Below, piece by piece: positions 35,701 through 46,927 of a stretch of DNA of 64,000 bases. The stretch is from contig JAUCBN010000005.1 in the NCBI GenBank assembly GCA_035048815.1, positions 17,820,517 through 17,884,516 of the forward strand, in the 5' to 3' direction. Every line of letters begins with the position of its first letter. Position 1 is the first letter of the stretch. The notes beneath the pieces are model-generated. The model did no database searches and was not told where the DNA came from. It saw nothing but the letters and a program-made list of their open reading frames with translations. This DNA is from Abelmoschus esculentus (lineage: Eukaryota; Streptophyta; Magnoliopsida; Malvales; Malvaceae). Both the position numbers and the translations under genes were made by a program.

Positions 35701-36305
35701 TGATGAGTGCCTAAAAGGCAGTTATTTACTATCCTTCTCATGGTACTGTATGCATCTATTATACACCAACTTGAACTAAAATATGGACTCATTGCATAAT
35801 ATTGGATATTCCGTTATTACTACTTACAAAGCTTACATTTATAGAGAATGCAGATATTATTACATATTTTGTACATACAGGGATATCCAGGGCTGAGGCA
35901 GCAGAGAAGCATAGTTGAGGCCGAGGCAGAGACAAGGTCGCGGCAACATCCAGACTGGCAACATCAACATTGTAGGTGAAGGAAAGACAAAAATATAGAG
36001 AACATTCTGGAAGATACAACGCACTAATTGGACCAGGCTAGCGCACTAAAAGCTCACGTAAAAGACCAAACGGGAAAATCCTTCTAGAAGGCTGCAAACT
36101 TAGAAATATCAGATCTCATGTAGAAGACTTGTTCCCTACTCCAATTTAGAGTCTATTTAGGAAAGGTTTGCCCCAGGTTATGACTATATATAGCCTAGCC
36201 GGCCACATTGTTTAGGGAGCCGATTTTATAGAAATCCTTCCCCTAAGATTTGTACCTATCGATATTATGTTCTAAATCTCTTAGGGATAGGTGAAGGTTG
36301 TAGAT
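35701..36305 (+). mobile_element. Athila-like LTR fragment interrupted by copy 3
   Basis: Begins TGATGAGTGCCTAAAAGGC and follows the family LTR for 605 bases up to GGTTGTAGAT, then a second LTR of the same family starts at 36306. The uninterrupted LTR continues ATTAGTG at this point. The last five bases TAGAT would be the target duplication of the inserted copy, whose right partner is outside the view. Confidence 0.75.
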
Positions 36306-36760
36306 TGATGAGTGCCTAAAAGGCAGTTATTTACAACCCTTCTCATGGTACTTTATGCATCTATTATACACCAACTTGAACTAAAATATGGACTCTTTAC
36401 ACAATATTGGATATTCCGTTATCACTACTTACAAAATCAAAATTTATAGAGAATGCAGATATTATTACACATTCTGTACATGCAGGAATATCCAGGGCCG
36501 AAGCAGCAGTGAAGCAATATTGAGGCCGAGGCAGAAGACAAGGCCGCGGCAGCATCCAGAATGGCAGCACCAATATTGGCGGCGCAATGAAAGATAAAAA
36601 TATAGAGAACATTCTGGAATATACAGTGCACTAATTGGACCAGGCTAGCGAGCTAAAAGCCCAAGTCAAAGACCAAGCGGGAAAACCCTTCTAGAAGGCG
36701 GTAAACTTGAAAATATCAGATCCCTTGAAGAAGATTTGTTCCTTACTCCAAGTAGGAGTC
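36306..36760 (+). mobile_element. 5' LTR of copy 3, first part
   Basis: Starts TGATGAGTGCCT and ends in the target GAGTC of the Ogre insertion. The uninterrupted sequence is seen at 62287-62297 (GAGTCTATTTA). Confidence 0.9.
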
Positions 36761-39700
36761 TGTAGCGACCTCTTTTAAAAAAAATTTTAAATATTAGGTA
36801 TAAATAATAAATGGGGGTCACTAGTTTGAAAGTTAAAAATTGGAACTTTTAAATTTAATGTTTAAAATCTGGGAATTAAGGCTTTGGAAAACCTAAAAAG
36901 GAAATTGAGAATTTTATTAAAAATTAGGGATAAAAAAATGTTTGGCACGTTTAAAAATAGTGGAGTCGCCACCGGTCACTTTGGGGTAGACCGGACACCG
37001 GAAAACCAGAGATTCGAAGTGTTTGGGTTCGAGAGTCGGTTACGGTTTAAAAACGGGTTTAATGTTTAAAAACTGCCCAAAAATTGGTACCTTTAAAATA
37101 AATTACCGCTTAATTAATTTTGGATATTTTTGAATTAAAGTGGCATTTAAATTATTTTTTGTTCAAAGATTCGAATCAATTTTATTTTTACCGGGTCTCT
37201 ATTCGAAGGCAACGCATACACCGCGACCATTGCATTGGAACGCAGGCCCGTTACGACCGAATAAAGATGTTAAAAATTAAATTCATTAATTAAGAAGTGT
37301 AAACGTTGAACAAAAAGCACATATACAAAATACTTACGTAAATTCAAAGCATGAATAACAAAAAAACGTAATAGAGCCAAAGATATAACCATCAAAACAT
37401 ATAGTACAAACCTAATAAGATGCGTAAAATAAACATATAGCAAAGTTAATAATATACAAATAAATAAAGAAAGGCCTATTAAAATAAAAACATAATGTAG
37501 CAAATATATATATAACATGCAAAGACATATAAAAGAACAAATAACATATGCATATCGATTTAATACATTCTAACGTGATGTGATAAAAAGGCCATACACA
37601 AAAGACATGACATATATGCTAATGAAATTATACGCTTATAAATATGGAAAAACTATACATATGATATAAAATGATGAGATGAAATGTGTAACATCTAATA
37701 ATAAAAACGTCATATAAATGCATAGAAAGAAAGACAAGATGTATGAAGCAAATAAAATAAGACATGTAAACTACATGCGCATGAACACTACACTATATTC
37801 TATACTACATTGGAAACTAAATAACATGAATAAGCAATAAAACAAAAATGAATAAGTAATACACGAAATAAATAACCAACCAGGAGCGTAATAATAAATA
37901 AAAAGAAACAGAACATGAAGGCATATAAATACAGAAACAAAATAAATTCGAATAAAATAAATAAAATAAAATAAAGTAAAGTAACTAAATAAATTCGAAT
38001 GGGGATTAAATTTAAAAGATTTAAAAAATTTTAAGCCCTCAAGCTGCTATTTCAAAACGAGGAATGGCCTGAGGGTAAATACATATACACGGAGGGACTT
38101 AAAAAAGATAAAACCAAAATTAAAATAATAAAAATCACCGAATTGGTGACTAAATTAAAGAAATGAGAAAACCACAGGGACTTGGGAAATGATTTTAAGG
38201 ACACGGGGGGTTTTATTACGTTAATATCCACTTTCCCTTTTAAACTCTGGGTATAAAACACACTTTTAACTAAACCCCCCCCCCTTTCTCATTTCTTTCG
38301 TCTAAAAGCCAAAGAGGGGGAAACGTTTCTCTGTTTTCTCAACCCAGAAACCCAGAGGGCTGATGAACACCATGAGTGTTCTTAGCATTTTCCAGAAACC
38401 TCAAACCCCAAAGAAGAAAGTGGCGACGAAGGCCAAGGGTAAGAAAACCTTCCTCTCTGTTTCGCTTTCAAAACCCGATTTTTACAGAGGCTAAATCTTC
38501 TAACAAAAACTTTTCTTTTTCAGAAACAACCAAAGGAGATTCTGTTTGGGGAAAACGAAGGGGGACGGACTGATTTAAGCACTGGATGTCCACTCTCCTT
38601 TCCTCGGCTCACCAAAAACGACATGGGGGCCGCGAGGCTTGTTGCCGGTCATGAAGGAGTGCGACAAAAGCTTTCTTGAGACCCTCTTTCCCCGTAGGTA
38701 AAAGACTTTTCTTTTCTTTTTTAGTTTTTACATGCACGAAAAGATTAAAGAGAAAAATACCTTCAAACTTTCTATTTGATTCTTAATCTGGCCGAGAGTT
38801 ACAAAAATAGAAATCGGTCTATATATATAGCCGATTTAAAATATTTACATGAAAAAAAGGTCTCTTTTTCTGAATTTTTTTTGTGATATATGCGTGTTTT
38901 CTGCCTTTTCTGGAAATTCCTTTGTCGAATCGTCTCTGATTGCTCTCTGCATCCTCTGAAATGTGCTGTAAAAGCCGTACATGCTGGCTCTTTTTGTATT
39001 TCTTTTGCATTTCTTACATTCTTCCCTTCTATAATTTCGTACAAGACTGACATCTTGTTTTGTTTGTTTATGCACGAATCATGGCCGGAGAATGATCCAC
39101 GGAGGCAATCGGCGGTGAAGAAGACGAACGGCCACCAGGGAGTTGAGATGTCTCGCGGGTGTAGTACACGCGCGCGTGGATGGTAACCATTCGTCGCGCG
39201 TGCGCGCGTGGAGTGTTCTGGAGGCTTCTATCCATTCATCTGAACCGTTGGATCAACTCTTGATCCGACGGACAGGATCGGGCTGCGCATAAACCATCAT
39301 TAGATCACTTAGGGTTTTGTTATGGTTGGGCTAAAGAGACTGGGCTTATGAATGTTAATCCGGGCTTAATATTTGTATGGGCTTAATGTATATTATTTAA
39401 TTGTTTGGGCTCTGTATTATTTGAAATATTTTGTATTATGGACTGTTAATTATTACTGTTTTTGGGCTTATTTATTTTTGGGTTTTAGTTTGAGTTTAAC
39501 AAATATAATAATACTAATATATATTATAATAACCGGATATAATAATAATGATAATAAAAACAATAATAACAAAAATACTAATAATAAAAAAATAAAAATA
39601 ATAACATAATAATAATAAAAACAAAATAAAATAAAAAAAATAAAAATACTAATAGTAATAAGAATGAAAATAATAAAAATGACCAAAAGATAATAATAAC

Positions 39701-40034
39701 AAATAAAGAATAATAATAGTAAAGTAAAGTGATAATATATTAATTATAAATCAATGAAATAAAAGAAAAGAAAGGCATGTATATACACATATATATATTA
39801 AAAGGAAGTAAAAATAACAAAATGTTAGTTAGGTATAGTTTTAACACATATGTAAAGTAGTATTTTTGTAATTTTTCTGGATAAAAAATACATATACACT
39901 AATGAAGTAATTTTTGATTCTTCTTTTTTTTTTTCTTTTTTTTCTTTTTTTTTTTGACATTCTCAAGCCCGTTATTGAAATGAAAATCAAAATTAAAACC
40001 CGAATTTAAACACCGGATAAAATTAGTGATTACA
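36761..40034 (-). mobile_element. Ogre 3' LTR
   Basis: 3274 bases, same sequence as 52076-55329 but for scattered changes, a 20-base difference in the T-rich run near 39930, and a cluster of transitions at about 38955-39265. Small open frames inside recur in both LTRs and are not counted as genes. It includes a C-run at about 38276-38285 and an AAT-rich microsatellite at 39530-39720. Confidence 0.92.
38820..38829 (-). promoter_or_regulatory. TATA box of Ogre 3' LTR
   Basis: TATATATATA within CGGCTATATATATAGACCG on the minus strand, the best core-promoter candidate in the LTR. The U3 part would span from here to 40034. Confidence 0.45.
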
Positions 40035-40047
40035 GTTGCCCCTCTTT
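40035..40047 (-). other. Ogre polypurine tract
   Basis: Minus strand AAAGAGGGGCAAC directly precedes the LTR start TGTAATCAC, the expected plus-strand primer for this lineage. Confidence 0.75.
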
Positions 40048-41723
40048 GCTTATCGTTGTGAAACAATGATAAAGCAAAGATAGAAAAACACTAATTTTAT
40101 TCGACTTTCCTGTTCGAAGGCTGCTTTGGGAGCCCCTTTTCCTTGATTCTGATACCCCTTTTATCCTCTGATCCCTTGCTTTGCTTTGCCATGAACAACA
40201 TCCCAACTTAAGACCACCTGCACACATAAAAAGATTTCAGAAGCCAATTTTGATTTCGTTACTTAGACATTTTGAGCGAATTAAAAGATTTTGAGTTGGA
40301 GTTTCCCCCTCGACGGGACTTTAGCCTTGAACTGTTGAAGAAGTTGATTCTTCCTATATAGAGCCAACTTCTGAAACAGCTTTGATTCTTTCCTATATAA
40401 AACTCTTCGCAATAGTCTTCGATCCGAGTTTCTCCTATATGAAACCCTAAATCTAAAATTCTATCGAGATGCTCTGATTTCTGATCATCGCAGCATCTAA
40501 CGGTCCCTCTCTTCGAGCGTATACCGTGGTGGGCGACCCCTCTCTTCGAGTGTATGTCGCAAAAACAATGTTGATCCCTTCTCCATAGAATCCACATCTT
40601 CGAGATGCTCTGATTTCTGATCATTGCAGCATCTGACGGTCCCTCTCTTCGAGCGTATACCGTGGTGGGCGAGCATTGAAGTGCTAGTGTCCTTCTTTCC
40701 TGTAAATGCATATGATATGACATGGTATGGGTTAGCATGTTCCTATTCTACATGATGCATGTTTGAGTCACAAACGAAAGTCGTTCGGATCTAGTCTCTC
40801 TGGTTTCATGTCTTCTCTGCAATCGCTCCCTATGTCAGGACCCAAGCCATCTTCTGACATTGTTTCCTGCCTTCAACAACGGGATTCCCAAATTTACTTC
40901 TTTTGGGGCACCATGTTTGCAGATTTTCACTTTGATGACTTCTCCTCCCTCCTTTTTCTTCTTCTTCTTTTTCTCTTTTTTCTTTCTTCTTTTTTTTTCT
41001 TTTTTCTTTTTTTTCTTTTTCTTCTTTTTTTTTCTTTTTTCTTTTCTTTTTCATTTTTTTTCATTTTTTTTCATTTTTTTCTTTTTCTTTTTATTTCTTT
41101 TCATCCTTTTCATCCTTTTTCCCCTCTTTCCTTTTTTCTCGCTTTTCCTTATCCTTCTTAGGCGCCCTTTCGGGTTTTCACCTTGTAGAATTGAATCTTC
41201 AATGATCTCTATTGGTTACTGCCGATCGATTTGGACTTTGCTCCTCTCTGACCTGTAGCTGATGGGATAAATCATAGCAACTTCGAAAAAACTTTGTTTA
41301 TTGATGTTCCGGGTTGATTTATTTATGAATATACTAAAAGGAATGAATATGATGCAAAATAGAAATATTTAATATAGCTATTATATTCCAAAAGTCATGG
41401 CAAACACGAAATATGCAAGAAAAGGAGGAGAATTAAACTCTAAACAGACTTCACAATATTAAAGGTATGAATGATACGAGAACTCATCACCCGCATCAAA
41501 GATCTCACTTCCCGACTTGACCACAGTAGCCTCCGGGAGAGTTGACGAAGTATCGAACCTTGCAAATACTTAAGCCGCCCTTTCGGGTTTTCAACTAAAA
41601 TCTCCTTCGGTTCTAAGGCGTCCTTTTCGGATTTTCACCTTAAACCCTCCTATGGTCCTAAGGTGCCCTTTTCGGGTTTTCACCCTGGACCCTCCGTTTT
41701 TTCTTTTTTTTTTCTTTTTTTTT
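40048..41723 (-). other. Ogre 3' untranslated region with repeats
   Basis: No gene is seen in this 1.7-kb stretch. A 72-base unit (CGAGATGCTCTGATTTCTGATCAT...GTGGGCGA) occurs at 40465-40536 and 40601-40672, with a partial one between. A 20-base motif GCCCTTTCGGGTTTTCACC recurs at about 41162, 41577, 41620 and 41662. From 40945 to 41155 the element strand is almost pure purine. Confidence 0.7.
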
Positions 41724-44700
41724 TCAAGCATAATACCTCTTGATCCAATCAGAATTCACAGAACTACTCAACTCATTCCCGTCCATTTCTGCCAGAATGA
41801 CAGCTTCCCCTGAAAAGACCTTTTTCACAATATACGGTCCTTCCCAGTTAGGCATCCATTTTCCTCGGAAATCTTTTTGAATAGGTAGAACCCTTTTTAG
41901 CACCATATCTCTTTCCTGAAACTCACGTGGCCTAACCTTCTTATTATAGGCTCGCATCATTCTTTTCTGATACATCTGGCCATGACAAATGGCGTTCAGC
42001 ATTTTTTCCTCTATCAGATTCAAATTATCTATCCTGACTTGTAACCATTCAGCGTCTTCCAATTTAGATTCACTCAGAATGCGGAGAGAAGGTATTTCAA
42101 CTTCGAGTGGTAAGACTGCTTCCATACCGTAAACCAATGAGTATGGAGTTGCCCCGGTCGAGGTTCGTATTGAGGTTCGATAAGCAAACAATGCAAAAGG
42201 CAACTTCTCATGCCAATCCTTAAAAGTATCTGTAGTTTTTGCTATGATCCTCTTAATGTTCTTATTAGCAGCCTCAACTGCTCCGTTCATCTTGGGTCGG
42301 TATGCGGTAGAGTTGTGATGCATAATCTTAAACTGTTCACACACCTCAGAAATCGTCTTGTTGTTCAGATTTGTGGCGTTATCAGTAATGATTCTTTCTG
42401 GCAAACCATAACGACAGATGATCTCTTTTTTCAAAAACCTACAAACCGTGGCTCGCGTGATGTTGGCGTAGGAGGTAGCCTCTACCCACTTAGTGAAATA
42501 ATCAATTGCTACTAAAATGAAACGGTGCCCATTAGATTCCTTAGGATGAATCTGTCCGATGACATCTATCCCCCAGGCGGCAAAAGGCCAAGGTGCGTTC
42601 AAAGTATGTAACGGCAATGGTGGGGAATGAATTTTATCCGCATAAATCTGACATTTGTGACATCTTCTGGCATGATTAATACAGTCTCCTTCCATCGTTG
42701 ACCAATAATAGCCACATCTCATGATTTCTCTAGCCATTGCAAAACCATTAGCATGAGTCCCACATATGCCTTCGTGTATTTCTATCACTATGGTTTTAGC
42801 TTTTTGGGCACCAACACATCTCATTAGCACCTGATCACTCCCTCTTTTGTACAAGATATCCCCATCAAGGACATACCCTGCTGCCATTCTCCTAATAGTC
42901 CTTTTATCGACATCTGTGGCTCCCTTAGGATAAACTTGAGATTTAATGTACTGCAGAATATCATGATACCAAGGATTCTCATCTTTGTCCTCTTCTACTC
43001 CATAGCAGTGGGCAGGCAGTTCGATGCTTTGCATTTCTAGCAACCTCATTTGAGCCTTCGTGTTTGTCTTGAAAGTCGCGGCCAGAGTGGCCAAAGCATC
43101 AGCCATTTGGTTATCCTCCCTCGGTAGATATTCAAAACTGATTCTTTCGAAATTCTGAATCAAATCCTGAATCAGATTATAATACTTGATCAACTTAGGG
43201 TCTTTGGTTTCCCACTCTTGCCGTAACTGATAAATAACTAGAGAAGAGTCTCCGAACACCTGAAGGACACGAACCTTCCGTTCGATAACTGCATGCAAGC
43301 CCATTATACAAGCTTCATATTCTGCCATATTATTAATGCAAAAGAAATTCAATTTGCTCGTGAGCGGATAATGGACTTCTTCTGGAGAGACCAACATTGC
43401 CCCTATGCCGTGCCCGAGGGCATTAGAAGCCCCATCAAAATATAGTTTCCATGGCAACACAGTTTCAGTTATTCCTTCCTCGACTGCGGCGGATATTAAA
43501 TCTTCATCTGGGAAATCAAAGTTCAGGGGTTCATAATTATTTGCAGCCCGACTTGCCAAGAAATCGGCCACCGCACTGCCCTTTACGGATTTTTGATTTA
43601 CATACACAATATCGAATTCAGACAAAAGCATCTGCCATCGAGCCATCTTTCCTGTCAACGCCAGTGCCTCTATTAGGGCTTTTAAGGGATCAGACCGTGA
43701 TATCAGATAGGTGGTGTGATACAACATATACTGTCTCAGCCTTTTAGTTGCCCAAACCAAGGCACAACACAACTTTTGAGTTTGCGGATATCGAGATTCG
43801 CCTTCCGTGAACTTCTTACTCAAATAGTAGATAGCTCTTTCCTTCCTACCTGACTCGTTTTGCTGGCCTAATGCACAGCCCATTGAGTTCTCAAAAACTG
43901 TTAGGTATAAAATCAACGGTCGATCGGGCACGGGAGCCACTAAAACTGGGGCTTTAGTTAGATACTCCTTAACTTTCTCAAATGCTGCCTGACAATCTTC
44001 ATCCCAAGTTCCCGGCTCATTTTTACGGAGAAGTCTGAAAATGGGCTCACACTTATCCGTTAACTGAGATATGAAACGGGAGATATAATTTAGCCTCCCT
44101 AAGAAACCTCGAACTTCTTTTTGTGTTTGCGGTGGCAGGAGGTCCCTTATGGCCTTGACTTTATCTGGATCAATTTCTATCCCTCTTCGGCTAACTACGA
44201 ACCCGAGGAGCTTTCCGTATGTTACTGCGAAAGTACATTTGGCGGGATTGAGCTTCAACTGATATTTTCTTAACCTCAGAAACAACTTTTGCAGATTCTG
44301 AAGATGCTCATTCTCCGTCTTGGATTTGGCGATCATGTCATCCACATACACTTCAATTTCTTTGTGCATCATATCGTGAAAAAGAGTCACCATTGCTCTT
44401 TGATACGTGACCCCGACATTCTTCAATCCGAAAGGCATTACTTTATAGCAGAACGTGCCCCACAGTGTCACGAAGGTGGTTTTTTCCATGTCATCAAGGC
44501 ACATCTTGATCTGATTATAACCCGAAAAACCGTCCATGAAAGAAAACCATGAATGCCCCGCAGTATTATCAACAAAGGTGTCAATATGCGGGAGAGGAAA
44601 ATTATCCTTGGGACTGGCCTTATTGAGATCACGATAATCTACGCACATGCGTACTTTCCCATCCTTCTTGGGTACCGGCACGATATTCGCGACCCACTCT

Positions 44701-45177
44701 GGGTATTTCGCTACTTTCAAGAACCCGGCTTCGAACTGCTTCCTCACCTCTTCTCTAATTTTCAACAACATATTCGTTCTCAACCTACGGAGCTTTTGTT
44801 GGACGGGCTTATTCTCTGGTCGTGTGGGCAGCTTGTGTACAACAATATCTGTATTTAGACCTGGCATATCTTGATACGTCCAGGCAAAAACATCTTTAAA
44901 CTCTGAAAGCAACCCAACTAATCTTTCCCTTGAGTCTGATGCTAAAGTGGTGCCTATTTTAACTTCTCTTCTTTTTTCTTCAGACCCCAAATTTATTATC
45001 TCCAGATCCTCCTGATGGGGCAGTATCTGCTTTTCTTCACTGGCCATCAACCTTATTAACTCATCGGGGATCTCTAACTCCTCTTCCTCTTCTTCGGCTT
45101 CTACGACGAATACGGGTTGTTCGAAATTCGGTACAGGATTAAGTTCAGTATCATTCATACAATCGATATTTTCGAAC
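41724..45177 (-). CDS. pol: Ogre pol: RT, RNase H, archaeal-type RNase H, integrase
   Basis: Open from the splice acceptor (exon starts 45177) to the stop at 41724, about 1150 codons. Residue numbers below count from 45344. RT spans about 200-390, with Asp271 in Phe-Met-Asp-Gly and Tyr-Val-Asp-Asp at 333-336. A degenerate gypsy RNase H lies at 475-595, and a second RNase H of the archaeal type known from the Tat lineage at 633-755 (Asp637, Glu675, Asp699). The integrase has an HHCC finger (His857, His864, Cys895, Cys898) and core Asp927, Asp988, Glu1024 with 35 residues between the last two, then a C-terminal region with Trp-Glu-Gly-Pro-Tyr near 1167. All catalytic residues are present and there is no stop. 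The product would copy RNA to DNA and integrate it. It has no ATG of its own in the right place and depends on splicing to the protease exon. Confidence 0.9.
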
Positions 45178-45413
45178 CTGCAAGAATTTAAATTTCCTAT
45201 GTTGGGAAATAGTATACATATTTTACAAATAAAGAATAAAGAGATAAAAAATGCAAGGAACAAAATGTATGAGAAGAAGATTGTTTGCCATTTGAGAAAA
45301 AAGAGCATGAAGCCCTCTGTTTTCATTGAAATGCAGATTAACATAGATGCCCTTTACAAAGAAATCCCATTGCTTTGGGCGAAAGCGAACGGGAGGTGTT
45401 TTTTAGACATTAC
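45178..45413 (-). other. predicted intron between protease and RT
   Basis: The minus strand has a GTAATG donor at 45413, inside the Lys codon before the stop of the protease frame, and a TTCTTGCAG acceptor ending at 45178. Removing 236 bases joins the two frames exactly (Ser-Lys-Phe-Glu-Asn). The region between is T-rich with stops. An intron here is a published trait of Ogre elements. Unspliced RNA would make only Gag-protease, so splicing could set the Gag to Pol ratio. Confidence 0.72.
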
Positions 45414-46879
45414 TTTGATTCATTCTTAACAACTACAGGCAGATCGACGTTGGTCCAATTGTTGAGCTTTTCATCCGGGAGACATGGACGAATGGCAAAT
45501 AGTGCAGACTTCCCCTTGGCATCCTGAGAGATCATATTTACATCCATCATTTCGAAGATTTCACTCATGAGCTCAGCCTCATAAAACTTTTGTCCTTCTA
45601 AATTGGCTTGGTGCACTTTCTCCCCAGAGTTCTCAATTCCTCCGAAGGTGAAACTATTCTTGAGATCAGTTTTGACTATGGGTTTCCATGGGATATCTTC
45701 TCCCCTGAGTCGGGCTCTTCTTTGCTCCTCCTTCCTCTTTCTTTCTTGTTTCCTTTGCAGATAGGTAGGGTGAAAGCCTAACCCGAACCTGTTCCTCTTG
45801 TCAATAACACTTCTGACTTTCAGACATCCTTGCAAGTTCTTTCCGAGTCCTTTCCCTTTCCTAGCCCCTTTTCCGACAGTCTCAATCACCACCATCTTAG
45901 TGCAATTCGAGTATCTCGGGGTTGGAATCTGACTTCCCTCCGCCACAAAAGTGGCATTGATGAATTCCAAGGCTCGGAAGGAGCATTCTAGGGCATCTTC
46001 AACAGGGGGCACATAGGGAACATCCGAAGTTACAGCAGCAACAACGTCTTCTTCCGCGTTGACTGTCACAAGCTTTCCCTCCATCACATATTTCAGCTTC
46101 TGATGAAGAGAAGAAGGGACAGCCCCGGCTGCATGAATCCACGGCCTCCCTAATAAGCAATTGTATGACGGTCGGATGTCCATAACCACAAACTCTATGA
46201 CATATTCAACTGGGCCTATAAGCAGGGGTATCTCAATCTTCCCGGCCACTTCCCTCTGAGTACCATCAAATGCCCGGACGGTATTCTGACAGAACTTCAT
46301 ATGAGAGCCATCAATAGGCAGTCGTTGTAAAGTAGCCATGGGCATAACATTAAGGGCAGACCCGTTGTCGATAAGCACTCCGGGCAAAACATGCCCCTTG
46401 CAATGAGTTGTGATATTGAGGGCTTTTGTTGAACCTCTTCCTTCCTCTGGGATTTCATCATCACTAAAAGTGATATAATTATCAGCAGCTATGTGGTTCA
46501 CAATCTGATCAAGTTTCTTGACAGTGATGTCTTGTTCTACAAAAGTTTGATTCAACACCTTTAGCAATGCTTCTCGGTGTTTTTCCGAATTTAGCAACAG
46601 GTCAAGCACCGTGATTCTGGCCGGTTGTTTTCGGAGCTGATCAACCACATTGTACTCACTGTGCTTCAGGAATCTTAAAAACTCTTGGGCCTGAGCCTCA
46701 ATGACGGGCTCGAGAATCTTTGAGGGAGGATCATCCCCGAATACTTTTTCTGCCTCTGGTTCAACAAGTTTGCCCTTACCCTTTTGTTCATCGGGTTTCT
46801 TCTCCTCCTGAGGAGAGTAACATCTCCCGCTCCTTGTAAAGTGCCCCACTTCATTCACTATTTCAGAATTCTGTCTCAA
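45414..46879 (-). CDS. Ogre protease exon with G-patch-like segment
   Basis: A 489-codon open frame without its own ATG, in the same frame as gag upstream but separated by one stop at 46928-46930. The aspartic protease motif Leu-Ile-Asp-Asn-Gly-Ser-Ala-Leu-Asn has Asp171, with the second conserved strand Leu-Leu-Gly-Arg-Pro-Trp-Ile near 243. After it, residues about 325-372 contain Lys-Gly-Lys-Gly-Leu-Gly-Lys-Asn-Leu-Gln-Gly and Phe-Gly-Leu-Gly-Phe, a G-patch-like RNA-binding segment, then a Lys/Arg/Glu-rich helix. The end runs into the splice donor. It would process Gag-Pol, but in this copy it is reachable only by read-through of the gag stop. Confidence 0.82.
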
Positions 46880-46927
46880 TGTATCACCTTCCTGAACCGG
46901 CCTCCCCTCCTCCGGAGTAACGGTTTC

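Noticed and set aside
36884..37069. 61-codon frame identical to one at 52199-52384
   Set aside because: The identity reflects the two Ogre LTRs; no start context or conserved domain.
40763..41258. Phe/Ser/Leu-rich frames of 132 codons
   Set aside because: Translation of a pyrimidine tract that is the complement of the Ogre 3' purine-rich region.
44289..44874. Plus-strand frames over the Ogre RT region
   Set aside because: Antisense shadows of the long pol frame.
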